The notes below the pieces were generated by a model, which had not been told where the DNA came from, searched no databases, and saw only the letters and a program-made list of their open reading frames with translations. From Acidimicrobiia bacterium (lineage in GTDB: Bacteria > Actinomycetota > Acidimicrobiia > UBA5794 > JAOTWH01): a stretch of DNA of 10,485 bases. This document shows, one piece after another, positions 1 through 5,879 of this stretch. The stretch covers positions 1 through 10,485 of the forward strand of contig JAOTWH010000068.1 of the NCBI GenBank assembly GCA_029863035.1, read 5' to 3'. The stretch's first letter is position 1. The number at the start of each line of letters is the position of its first letter. A program made the translations under genes and the position numbers.

Positions 1-1174
1 GCCCCCACACCGGCATCGTCTCGTGGCCCCCGCCGGTCACGATGGCGTTGCGAGCGGCGTCGATGCTGGTCGCGGTGGGCACCCGCGAGCCGTGGCAGGA
101 GGTGCAGTTCTGATTGAAAACGTCTTGGGCGCCATCTGGGGCGTTGTCGGGAGACACGACATAGGAGGCCAACAGCGAGATCTCTTCTTCAGATAGCACG
201 CCTCCCATGGCCGGCATGTCGAGGTGTTCGCCCCCGGTTTCGATGACCGCTCTCAGTTCCTCCAGGTCTCCGGCGAAGGCCACCGCGGAACCGTGACACG
301 ATGAGCAGTTCACCGTGAAAAGACGCTTGCCGTCGGGAGCCGCCAGAAAGTTGAGAACGGCCGTTATGTCCTCTGCGCCGAGCAAAGCCATGGACGGGGG
401 AAGCGCCACGTCGGCATGGGGAGCGAAGTCGTTGCCGTCCTGCAGCGCCGCCCTGAGGTCAACTGGACTGGTCTCTACCAATGACGTGACCTCGTGGCAT
501 GCCGCGCACGTCTGCCCGAAGATCTGGTTTCCGCGCGGTGAGACGATGAACCCCGCCACTGCGTCGATCTCATCAACGGATAGATCGGCACTCCACCCCG
601 GCATGCCCTCATGCCCGCCGGTGGCGATGACCTGCGCCAGATCGACGCCCTCGGGAACGACCAGGGCTCCGCCGTGACACCCGGAGCAGTTCTCGGTGTA
701 GAGCATTGCTATCGGGTCGCCGGAGGCCTCACCGGATGGTGGCGGCTGCTCGGCAAGAGCCTGGATGGTGAGAAACGCCGCTCCAACGATGAGCACCCCC
801 GTGACGGACATAACCACCGGCCTCCCGCTGAAGTGTCGGCGCTGGGACCGATCCAGCCACGGAAGAGCGAACAGGGCCAGAACCACCGCCATGGGAAGCA
901 CGACGGCGCCCAGGAACTCGAGATTCCCCGGGAAGTACTTCAGCAATTGGAAGACGAACAGGAAATACCACTCGGGCTTGGGGTCGAACTCCTCCGACGG
1001 GTCGGCCGGTTCGTCGAGCACGGCCCCGAGCACCGCAGAGAGAAGGATCAAGACGATGAAGACGCCAAGGGCGACGACGGCATCCTTGAACAGCGCGTCG
1101 GGGAAGAAGGGGATCCCTCTCTTCTTGGCCTCCTGGTACTTCTCCAGATACTGCTGCTTGTCCCGCTTGCGCAT
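1..1174 (-). CDS. qcrC: Cytochrome b subunit IV fused to a polyhaem cytochrome c tail (QcrC-like), 3' end missing
   Basis: Membrane subunit of a quinol:cytochrome c oxidoreductase, carrying its own c-type electron acceptors. At least 391 residues are visible; the stop lies beyond the left edge. Residues 1-140 are the C-terminal half of cytochrome b (subunit IV): PEWY quinol-site motif at 67-70 and membrane helices near 31-53, 86-106 and 121-140. Four haem motifs follow: CSGCH 163-167, CAACH 223-227, CSSCH 290-294, CTSCH 357-361. Likely Met ligands are M191, M320 and M387, with M262 possible for the second haem. Domains 1, 3 and 4 share a Thr-Gly-Gly-(x)-His/Glu...Met-Pro pattern, which suggests duplication. 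Bacillus QcrC has the same fusion but one haem, so the tail here is much longer. The ATG shares its A with the TGA of qcrB (TGATG), and GGAGG-type bases lie just upstream. Fold call is firm; electron partner is inferred. Confidence 0.93.
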   Translation of the reverse strand, partial: MRKRDKQQYLEKYQEAKKRGIPFFPDALFKDAVVALGVFIVLILLSAVLGAVLDEPADPSEEFDPKPEWYFLFVFQLLKYFPGNLEFLGAVVLPMAVVLALFALPWLDRSQRRHFSGRPVVMSVTGVLIVGAAFLTIQALAEQPPPSGEASGDPIAMLYTENCSGCHGGALVVPEGVDLAQVIATGGHEGMPGWSADLSVDEIDAVAGFIVSPRGNQIFGQTCAACHEVTSLVETSPVDLRAALQDGNDFAPHADVALPPSMALLGAEDITAVLNFLAAPDGKRLFTVNCSSCHGSAVAFAGDLEELRAVIETGGEHLDMPAMGGVLSEEEISLLASYVVSPDNAPDGAQDVFNQNCTSCHGSRVPTATSIDAARNAIVTGGGHETMPVWG

Positions 1175-1875
1175 CAGTCCTCCTTCTTGGGAGGGGCGCT
1201 GATTCCGATCCGCACTACCAGGAACATGTGAACGGCGACGAGCAGCAGCGTGATCGCCGGCAGGATCCAGACGTGGATCCCGAAGAAACGCGACAAGGTG
1301 ACGGCCGAGAGCTCCTCGCCGCCCCGCGCCGCTCGCAGCAGCCAGTCACCGACGAACGGGACGACATCGAGGATCCTCGTGCCCACCGTGGTCGCCCAGT
1401 AGGCCTTCTGATCCCATGGGAGCAGGTATCCGGTGAAGCCGAACATGAAGGTCAGCAGTAACAACGCGACTCCTGTGAGCCACGTGACCTCTCGCGGGTA
1501 TTTGTAGGCGCCGTGGTAGATGATCCGCAGCATGTGGAGAACTACGAGGACCACCATGGCGGTGGCTCCCCAGTGGTGCAGACCCCGAACCAGCCAGCCG
1601 AGCGGGAGGCTGCTGTCGATGTACGTGACCGTGTCGTAGGCGTCCTGAACGCTCGGGACGTAATACACGGTGAGCAGGATTCCGGTGACGAACTGATTCG
1701 CCACCACGAACAACGTGGCGCTGCCCAGAGTGAACAACCAATTCACCTTGGGGATCTTGCGCAGGAATATGGTCCCGATGATGCTGCGCGATCCGATTCG
1801 CTCGTCGAGCCATGACGTCGACGGCTCCTCGGTCTCGGACTGTTGGTCGATGGGTCCCATCACTCCATCCGTCAC
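1174..1875 (-). CDS. qcrB: Cytochrome b, b6-type N-terminal subunit of a bc complex
   Basis: Di-haem membrane subunit that oxidises quinol and passes electrons across the membrane. With the GTG start it has 233 residues, the usual length for split cytochrome b6/QcrB. Haem b ligands are H100/H114 and H201/H216; the 15-residue step of the second pair is b6-like rather than mitochondrial bc1-like. The PWDQ motif is at 153-156, and four hydrophobic helices are visible. The position that in b6 and Bacillus QcrB carries the haem c_i cysteine is Thr49, in the segment VNWLFTLGSAT. I chose GTG at 1875 because GGAGG lies 6 bases upstream and the Rieske stop ends one base before it. ATG at 1860 (228 residues) also has purines upstream and cannot be excluded. 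It is translationally coupled to both neighbours. Family assignment is secure. Confidence 0.93.
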   Translation of the reverse strand: MTDGVMGPIDQQSETEEPSTSWLDERIGSRSIIGTIFLRKIPKVNWLFTLGSATLFVVANQFVTGILLTVYYVPSVQDAYDTVTYIDSSLPLGWLVRGLHHWGATAMVVLVVLHMLRIIYHGAYKYPREVTWLTGVALLLLTFMFGFTGYLLPWDQKAYWATTVGTRILDVVPFVGDWLLRAARGGEELSAVTLSRFFGIHVWILPAITLLLVAVHMFLVVRIGISAPPKKED

Positions 1876-1876
1876 T

Positions 1877-2353
1877 TCAGACCTCCACGTTGACGAGGAG
1901 CTGCCCACCTTCTGTCATGATCTCGAAGGTGTCCAGTGGCCTGGGAGGCGGGCCCGACGCCACCCGTCCATCGTTGGCGAATGTGGCGTTGTGGCAGGGG
2001 CAGAAGAATACGTCCTCGTTGTCCACCCAGCGGACCCGGCACCCGAGATGGGTGCAGATGTTGGACAGGCCCGTGAAGTTGCGCCCGTCCGCTGTGAAGA
2101 CGTAGACCGAAACCTCTTCCTCCTGGGTTACCCACCCCGTTGTTCGCTCGATGCGTGTTTTGAACAGTGTGGGCGTGCCCACCTCGACCTTGTCGGGTGA
2201 GCCCAGCGGCCGCCACTCTCGCTGTCGGTCCGAGCGGCGGGCGGGGCCGAGGATGTACGCCACCGCCGGGACGGCCCACCCGGCGACGATGACGCCGCCG
2301 ATTGCCAAGGTGGCGCGACTCAGAAACTTACGCCTCGATATCGAGTCGGCCAC
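1877..2353 (-). CDS. qcrA: Rieske 2Fe-2S iron-sulfur protein of the bc complex
   Basis: Carries the Rieske 2Fe-2S cluster that takes the first electron from quinol at the outer face of the membrane. It has 158 residues. The N-terminus holds a twin-arginine motif (SRRKFL, residues 6-11) and a hydrophobic segment at about 13-36, so the folded protein is probably exported by Tat and kept as a membrane anchor. Cluster box 1 is CTHLGC (100-105) and box 2 is CPCH (118-121): ligands C100, H102, C118, H121 and the disulfide pair C105/C120. A Pro-rich loop, GPPPRPLD, follows. Box 2 continues with Asn-Ala where Gly-Ser is usual, which may shift the redox potential. The GTG start at 2353 is set by GGAGGG placed 6 bases upstream. 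First gene of the minus-strand qcrABC-like operon, preceded by a regulatory region with a DosR-like dyad. Confidence 0.94.
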   Translation of the reverse strand: MADSISRRKFLSRATLAIGGVIVAGWAVPAVAYILGPARRSDRQREWRPLGSPDKVEVGTPTLFKTRIERTTGWVTQEEEVSVYVFTADGRNFTGLSNICTHLGCRVRWVDNEDVFFCPCHNATFANDGRVASGPPPRPLDTFEIMTEGGQLLVNVEV

Positions 2354-2469
2354 GGTGCTCCCTCCTCGCCGGTGTGTTCCTAAGGCCAGCGTGAATGTAC
2401 GGTTGGTTCGGTCAATTCCGTAACTTACGCCGCAGGCTATGGATTGCGAAGCTCTCTTGGTCGCAAACA

Positions 2470-2489
2470 GTGGGGCCGAAAGTCCCGAC
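2470..2489. promoter_or_regulatory. DosR/DevR-like dyad, bc operon side
   Basis: The 20 bases match the published mycobacterial DosR consensus TTSGGGACTWWAGTCCCSAA at 16 positions, counted by hand; the AAAGTCCCGA right arm is the strong part. The dyad lies 117 bases upstream of the Rieske GTG. A weak -10-like TAGCCT is readable on the minus strand at 2439-2434, about 43 bases from the dyad centre, further than usual. Binding by a NarL/FixJ-family regulator responding to hypoxia or redox is inference. Confidence 0.45.
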
Positions 2490-2525
2490 TCGGGCTTCTC
2501 CAACACTGCCGTTGGGCGGCGGTAG

Positions 2526-2645
2526 TCACCTCCCCAGCTCACCGAGATGGTCCCAGGTCGCATCGCTGCGCTCACCAAGGACGATGCCGTTCGTGCCGTC
2601 GATCCGGATGGACGTCGGTGTCGCCAGGCGGATCTGTTGACTCAT
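2526..2645 (-). CDS. Possible small ORF, 39 residues, unknown
   Basis: An ATG-to-TGA frame of 39 codons with mostly G or C in third positions, as in the real genes nearby. The product starts MSQQIRLATP, has no membrane segment, cysteine or recognisable motif, and reads as a plausible soluble peptide. No Shine-Dalgarno sequence precedes the ATG, though a leaderless start is possible. It may instead be a chance frame in GC-rich DNA or a remnant of a longer gene. Confidence 0.22.
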   Translation of the reverse strand: MSQQIRLATPTSIRIDGTNGIVLGERSDATWDHLGELGR

Positions 2646-2686
2646 TGGCAGCCGCAGAAGCGCAGAGAAGGCCACGCAGGTCCTAT

Positions 2687-2706
2687 TTAGGGACCAAAGG
2701 CCCTAT
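2687..2706. promoter_or_regulatory. DosR/DevR-like dyad, hexahaem cytochrome side
   Basis: The dyad GGGACC-AAA-GGCCC with flanking TTA and TAT matches the mycobacterial DosR consensus at 15 of 20 positions, and 12 of the 14 core positions, counted by hand. Its centre at about 2696.5 lies about 35 bases upstream of the centre of the TAATAT -10 element. That would place it near -44 from the predicted transcript start, the usual position for DosR-type activators that overlap the -35 region. No good -35 hexamer is present, consistent with activator dependence. The regulator itself is not in the window. Confidence 0.5.
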
Positions 2707-2728
2707 GGGTGGCTACCCACCAATCCCC

Positions 2729-2734
2729 TAATAT
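2729..2734 (+). promoter_or_regulatory. Predicted -10 element for the hexahaem cytochrome gene
   Basis: TAATAT, a TANNNT match in an A/T-rich island of otherwise GC-rich DNA. The predicted transcript start near 2741 leaves a leader of about 50 bases that includes GAGGAGG at 2780-2786. Confidence 0.45.
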
Positions 2735-2791
2735 CTGCATGAGGTGTTTGAACGACAGTCGTTGCGTAATCGATCTGTAGAGGAGGCGCCA

Positions 2792-3877
2792 GTGTCCATT
2801 GAGCGTGAAGAGAGGCGTGTCCTCAGATACATTCCGGCGATTCTGTTGTTCGGATTCGTTCTGGCGTTGGCTGCCTGCAACAGCAGCGGCGACCCCGGTC
2901 CAGCAGGCCCAGCCGGTCCTGCGGGCCCAGCCGGCCCCGCAGGTTCTGCGGGTGCGCCCGGTGACAGCGCCTCGATAGACGCCGCCAACCTCACATGCAC
3001 CGAGTGCCACGACAGTGGGACTCTGATCGTCTCCAAGGCGGCACAGATGGAGGAACTATCGGTGCACGGGACCGGCCAGGCCTTCCTTCGAGGCGAAAGC
3101 GGCAGTTGCGCCGGATGCCATGGCAGTGAGGGTGCCGAGGCGCGCATCGAAGCGGGCCTTCCCCCGCACGACCCGTCGGTGGAGGGCGTGACCAACGTGT
3201 CGCCCTATACCTGCCGCACCTGCCACGACATCCATGAGACCTATACAAGCGCCGACTTCTCCCTGACCGGGGACGCACAAGCCGTGACAATGGAGTACAC
3301 CGGCGACACGTTCGACGGTGGTCTCGGCAACCTGTGTTCCAACTGTCATCAGCAACGCAACGAGCAGCCCGTGGCTGTCAATGGTGAAATCGAGACCGGG
3401 ACGACCCGGTTCGGTCCCCACCATGGGACCGAGGCGCAGATGCTGCTCGGCAGCGCCGCCCTGGGAGTCGCCGGGAGCGCCAGTCCCCATTATCAACTCG
3501 TCGAGAACACGTGCGTCGGGTGCCACATGGGTATGGGAGACGGGCCTGAGAACCGCGACCACACCTTCGAACCAGACCTCGCCAACTGCCAGGGCTGCCA
3601 CGCCGACCTGGACACGTTCGACCGCAACGGCGTCCAGACAGAGATCGAGGAGATGCTCGTCGAAATCAGGCCTCTGCTGATCCAAGCTGGCATCCTGGAC
3701 GACGAGCTTGACCCAGAGGGAAACCGGTCGGTTGACGGCACCTTCCCTGAGGAAGTGGTCAACGCCATGTGGAACTACATGACGGTCATAGAGGACCAAA
3801 GCATGGGTGTCCACAACCCGGCGTACACCAAGGCCATGCTCGAGTACGCCCTCGAGGTGCTCCAAGCGGCTCCGTAA
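2792..3877 (+). CDS. Hexahaem c-type cytochrome, lipoprotein with collagen-like linker
   Basis: Predicted exported electron carrier of 361 residues, anchored by lipid. Residues 12-28 are a hydrophobic signal ending in the lipobox LAAC with C29. Residues 36-50 are five Gly-Pro-Ala triplets, and the low-complexity stretch runs to about 60. Six haem motifs follow: CTECH 69-73, CAGCH 106-110, CRTCH 141-145, CSNCH 182-186, CVGCH 241-245, CQGCH 266-270. Eight histidines lie outside these motifs (92, 126, 148, 210, 211, 233, 257, 341), enough for bis-His ligation of all six. The C-terminal HNPAY helix resembles the ends of several multihaem cytochromes. No CXXCK is present, so it is not a classical NrfA nitrite reductase. 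GTG at 2792 is preceded by GAGGAGG at 5 bases; the in-frame ATG at 2744 has no such signal. It is divergent from the bc operon and convergent with ccmG. Substrate or acceptor is unknown. Confidence 0.88.
   Translation: MSIEREERRVLRYIPAILLFGFVLALAACNSSGDPGPAGPAGPAGPAGPAGSAGAPGDSASIDAANLTCTECHDSGTLIVSKAAQMEELSVHGTGQAFLRGESGSCAGCHGSEGAEARIEAGLPPHDPSVEGVTNVSPYTCRTCHDIHETYTSADFSLTGDAQAVTMEYTGDTFDGGLGNLCSNCHQQRNEQPVAVNGEIETGTTRFGPHHGTEAQMLLGSAALGVAGSASPHYQLVENTCVGCHMGMGDGPENRDHTFEPDLANCQGCHADLDTFDRNGVQTEIEEMLVEIRPLLIQAGILDDELDPEGNRSVDGTFPEEVVNAMWNYMTVIEDQSMGVHNPAYTKAMLEYALEVLQAAP
2897..2941 (+). repeat. In-frame collagen-like (Gly-Pro-Ala)5 repeat
   Basis: Five Gly-Pro-Ala codon triplets in a row, using mixed synonymous codons rather than a perfect DNA repeat. 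This suggests selection on the peptide, not recent slippage. It lies directly after the lipid-anchored Cys29. Confidence 0.9.
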
Positions 3878-3911
3878 GAGGTCCGGGTTCCAACGAGAAA
3901 CATTCCACCCA

Positions 3912-3935
3912 GAGGGGTCGGTCATCCGGCCCCTC
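3912..3935. terminator. Strong hairpin between convergent genes, candidate terminator
   Basis: A 10-base-pair stem (GAGGGGTCGG with CCGGCCCCTC, one G-T pair) around a TCAT loop, 35 bases after the stop of the hexahaem cytochrome gene. Neither side has a clear T tract, so it would act as a non-canonical terminator or a 3'-end stabiliser. It could serve both convergent transcripts. The rest of 3878-4048 shows only a weak 6-bp inverted repeat (CCCGAC/GTCGGG, 3995-4023). Confidence 0.5.
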
Positions 3936-4048
3936 GAGTCATTGTGCAGCGCTACGAAGGGGTCTAGGGGCGGGTGACCAGGTGCCGGCGCATTCCCGAC
4001 GTCGAGCGGGGGCGCGGGTCGGGCCCCGTCATCGTTGTCAGGAGACGA

Positions 4049-4639
4049 TCAAAGCTCGGGACGCTGTCCCGCCAGGATCTGATCGAGGGTCGTTCGTAGC
4101 AGCGACGATGTCACCTCGCCCTGGACTTTTCCGACGATGATCCCCTCGGCGTCGACGAAGTAGGTCTCGGGCACGCCGAACACCCCGAATTCGACCGCGG
4201 CCCGGGACTTCGAGTCCATAACGTATTGGTAGTTGTCGCCACCCCAGCCCAGCTGGTCCAGAAACCCCATCGCCGCCCCGGGCTCGTCTTGGTAGACCAC
4301 CCCAACCAGGCGCACCCCCAGATCCTCGTAATCTCTCGCTACCGCGGTGAGGGCCGGGTGTTCACCGCGGCAGGGGAAGCACCACGATGCCCAGAAGTTG
4401 ACGACCAGCACCTGGCCGCGCAGGTCGGTGAGGGCGAGCGAACCATCCTCGGCCAGGAGCTCGAGCTCGAGAGCGGGCACCGGTTCTCCGATCAGCGGCG
4501 AATCGACCAGTCGTGGATCCACTCCGAAGCGGCTGGCGAATACGACCACCATGGCGCCCACCCCAAGCGCGATGCCCACCCCGGTGACCCACATCCAACT
4601 CCGTTTGCGGGACGACGGTGGCGCACCTTCTTCGATCAT
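4049..4639 (-). CDS. ccmG: Thioredoxin-like cytochrome c maturation protein CcmG (DsbE family)
   Basis: Membrane-tethered thiol-disulfide reductase that keeps apocytochrome or CcmH cysteines reduced for haem attachment. It has 196 residues. An uncleaved anchor spans about 15-36, followed by a thioredoxin fold. The active site is WCFPC (C87, C90) in the stretch NFWASWCFPC, and the cis-proline loop GVPETY (P157) matches the CcmG/DsbE/TlpA family. The redox pair has Phe-Pro inside where many CcmG proteins have Pro-Thr. The ATG overlaps the TGA of ccmI (ATGA), and this is the last gene of the minus-strand ccmFHIG group. ResA-like proteins of System II are similar, but the company of CcmF, CcmH and CcmE favours CcmG. 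Confidence 0.9.
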   Translation of the reverse strand: MIEEGAPPSSRKRSWMWVTGVGIALGVGAMVVVFASRFGVDPRLVDSPLIGEPVPALELELLAEDGSLALTDLRGQVLVVNFWASWCFPCRGEHPALTAVARDYEDLGVRLVGVVYQDEPGAAMGFLDQLGWGGDNYQYVMDSKSRAAVEFGVFGVPETYFVDAEGIIVGKVQGEVTSSLLRTTLDQILAGQRPEL

Positions 4640-5454
4640 GGTGACTCCGTTGCGGTGCGGGCCTGCTCCAGCAGGTCCCCGACTTCGGCGCGGATCTCCA
4701 CCCCGAGCTCGGGAAGCGCTAGAACTTCCTCGAACAGCGGGATCGCCCCCGCCGCGTCCTCCAGCCCAAAGAGACGCACTATCCCCAGGTAGAGCTTGCC
4801 CTCTATGTTGTCGGGATCGGCGTCGAGGCTGGCGGTGAGATACTCCACGGCAGGGTCTGTTTGTCCGGTGGAATACGCCATCCACCCGATCCGTCCCAGT
4901 GTCTGGCTCTCCTCTTGGGGAGACAGTTCCATCGACGCCAGCGCCAGGTAGTGGTCGATGGCCGACAAGTAATCTCCTTGTCCGAAGTAGAAGTCGGCCA
5001 GCGCCAGACGCATGCCGGGCGAGTCGGGTTGAGCCGCAACGAGTTCCTCCATCTGCTCCAGAGTCGATGGGTCGATGGCGGCGACGTCATCCGCTTGTTG
5101 GCTTGTCCCTCCCTCCGAACGCAGAGCCTGGGATGCCAGGATGATTATCACCGTAAAGGCCCCGATGAGCAGGAGGGCGCCGGCCATCGCCCTCCTGGAG
5201 GATCTTGCCTGGGGCGGGGAGTGAGACTCACTCCTCTGCAACTCCTGGTCGACGGCCTCGAGCTCCGCCCGGTAAGCGGCGCGCAACCGCTCGGCAGTCG
5301 CTTCGTCCAGCTCTCCCGCCTCCACCTGCTCTGACAGCTCGTCTAGGTCTCGCAAGGCGTGCCTACGGCGCTCCTGTAGCGGTACCGCCGATTCAGGCTG
5401 TGCCGTACCGGTTCGGGCGGAGGCCGGTTCTCGATCGCTCCTGTCGCGGCTCAT
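4636..5454 (-). CDS. ccmI: TPR cytochrome c maturation protein, CcmI-like
   Basis: Probable apocytochrome chaperone that brings the client's C-terminal end to the CcmF/CcmH haem lyase. It has 272 residues. Residues 1-80 are charged and partly helical (heptad-like segment about 28-75), residues 89-111 form one membrane helix, and residues about 132-265 are tetratricopeptide-like helix pairs with the typical small-residue and Asp-Pro spacing (for example PDSPGMRLALADFYFGQGDY). Canonical CcmI has two N-terminal helices; here there is one, so the charged N-terminus is likely cytoplasmic. The ATG overlaps the TGA of ccmH (ATGA), and the stop overlaps the ccmG start. Assignment rests on TPR architecture plus position; sequence in this family is poorly conserved. 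Confidence 0.78.
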   Translation of the reverse strand: MSRDRSDREPASARTGTAQPESAVPLQERRRHALRDLDELSEQVEAGELDEATAERLRAAYRAELEAVDQELQRSESHSPPQARSSRRAMAGALLLIGAFTVIIILASQALRSEGGTSQQADDVAAIDPSTLEQMEELVAAQPDSPGMRLALADFYFGQGDYLSAIDHYLALASMELSPQEESQTLGRIGWMAYSTGQTDPAVEYLTASLDADPDNIEGKLYLGIVRLFGLEDAAGAIPLFEEVLALPELGVEIRAEVGDLLEQARTATESP

Positions 5455-5879
5455 GTGGGTTCTCCGAGCTCGGGGCTGGCTGGTGCCTCCACCAGGGGTG
5501 ATTGTCGGCGGCGCAGGATGAGGATGATGCCCGCTGCGACCGCTCCCACCGGCAGGAGCCACAACGCCAGTGTTCGTCCCCGGAAGGGAGGGTCGAGCAA
5601 GATGCCGTCGCCGTACCGGGCGCGAAAGAATTCCAAGATCTGGTCATCCGTTCGACCCTGATCGACTTGCTCGGCGACGATCTCCATCATGGCGGTGGCG
5701 GTTTCGGAAGGAGAGTCGACGATCGCTTCCCCCTGACATACGGGACATTTGATGCGGCTGCCCAGGGCCTGGGCGCGGTTCTGGGGCGATTGGTCCCCGA
5801 CAGCGATTCCCACCACGACTATGGCTGCCAACGCCACGGTGATCAGCCCGGCTATCACCCCGCGCATGCCGTCAGGCAT
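5451..5879 (-). CDS. ccmH: Cytochrome c maturation protein CcmH (CycL/NrfF family)
   Basis: Thiol protein that handles the CXXCH cysteines together with CcmG during haem ligation. It has 142 residues: signal or anchor helix at about 7-28, then the family core with RIKCPVCQG (C45, C48), followed by the DSPSE segment and the conserved ARYGDGILLDPP stretch (87-98). A second membrane helix lies at about 103-123, with a short basic and Pro-rich tail. E. coli fuses this domain to CcmI; here the two are separate genes. The ATG at 5879 starts inside the end of ccmF (8-base overlap). A second in-frame ATG at 5867 is possible but would shorten the leader helix. Confidence 0.9.
   Translation of the reverse strand: MPDGMRGVIAGLITVALAAIVVVGIAVGDQSPQNRAQALGSRIKCPVCQGEAIVDSPSETATAMMEIVAEQVDQGRTDDQILEFFRARYGDGILLDPPFRGRTLALWLLPVGAVAAGIILILRRRQSPLVEAPASPELGEPT

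Larger units (their letters stand above)
2354..2791. other. Divergent intergenic region between the bc operon and the hexahaem cytochrome
   Basis: This 438-base stretch separates two divergent starts and contains no convincing long gene. It holds a DosR-like dyad on each side (2470-2489 and 2687-2706), a TAATAT -10 element for the rightward gene, the inverted repeat TGGGT-N4-ACCCA at 2706-2719, the ribosome binding site of the rightward gene (GAGGAGG at 2780-2786), and one small candidate ORF on the minus strand (2526-2645). Bases 2490-2525 show nothing I can name. Confidence 0.7.

Noticed and set aside
2690..2721. Cyclic-di-GMP riboswitch suggested by GGGACCAAAGGCCC and the following small stems
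   Set aside because: The conserved GEMM core (GCAAAGCC-type receptor and tetraloop) is absent, and the sequence lies upstream of the predicted transcript start.
2792..3877. Identification of the hexahaem cytochrome as a NrfA nitrite reductase
   Set aside because: No CXXCK active-site motif, six CXXCH rather than four plus one, and a shorter chain.
3056..3925. 289-codon minus-strand frame over the hexahaem cytochrome gene
   Set aside because: The plus strand has six CXXCH motifs, a lipobox and a good ribosome binding site; the minus-strand product has no recognisable features.
3995..4023. CCCGAC/GTCGGG inverted repeat downstream of ccmG as a second terminator
   Set aside because: Only 6 bp with a 17-base loop in very GC-rich DNA and no T tract; chance is likely.
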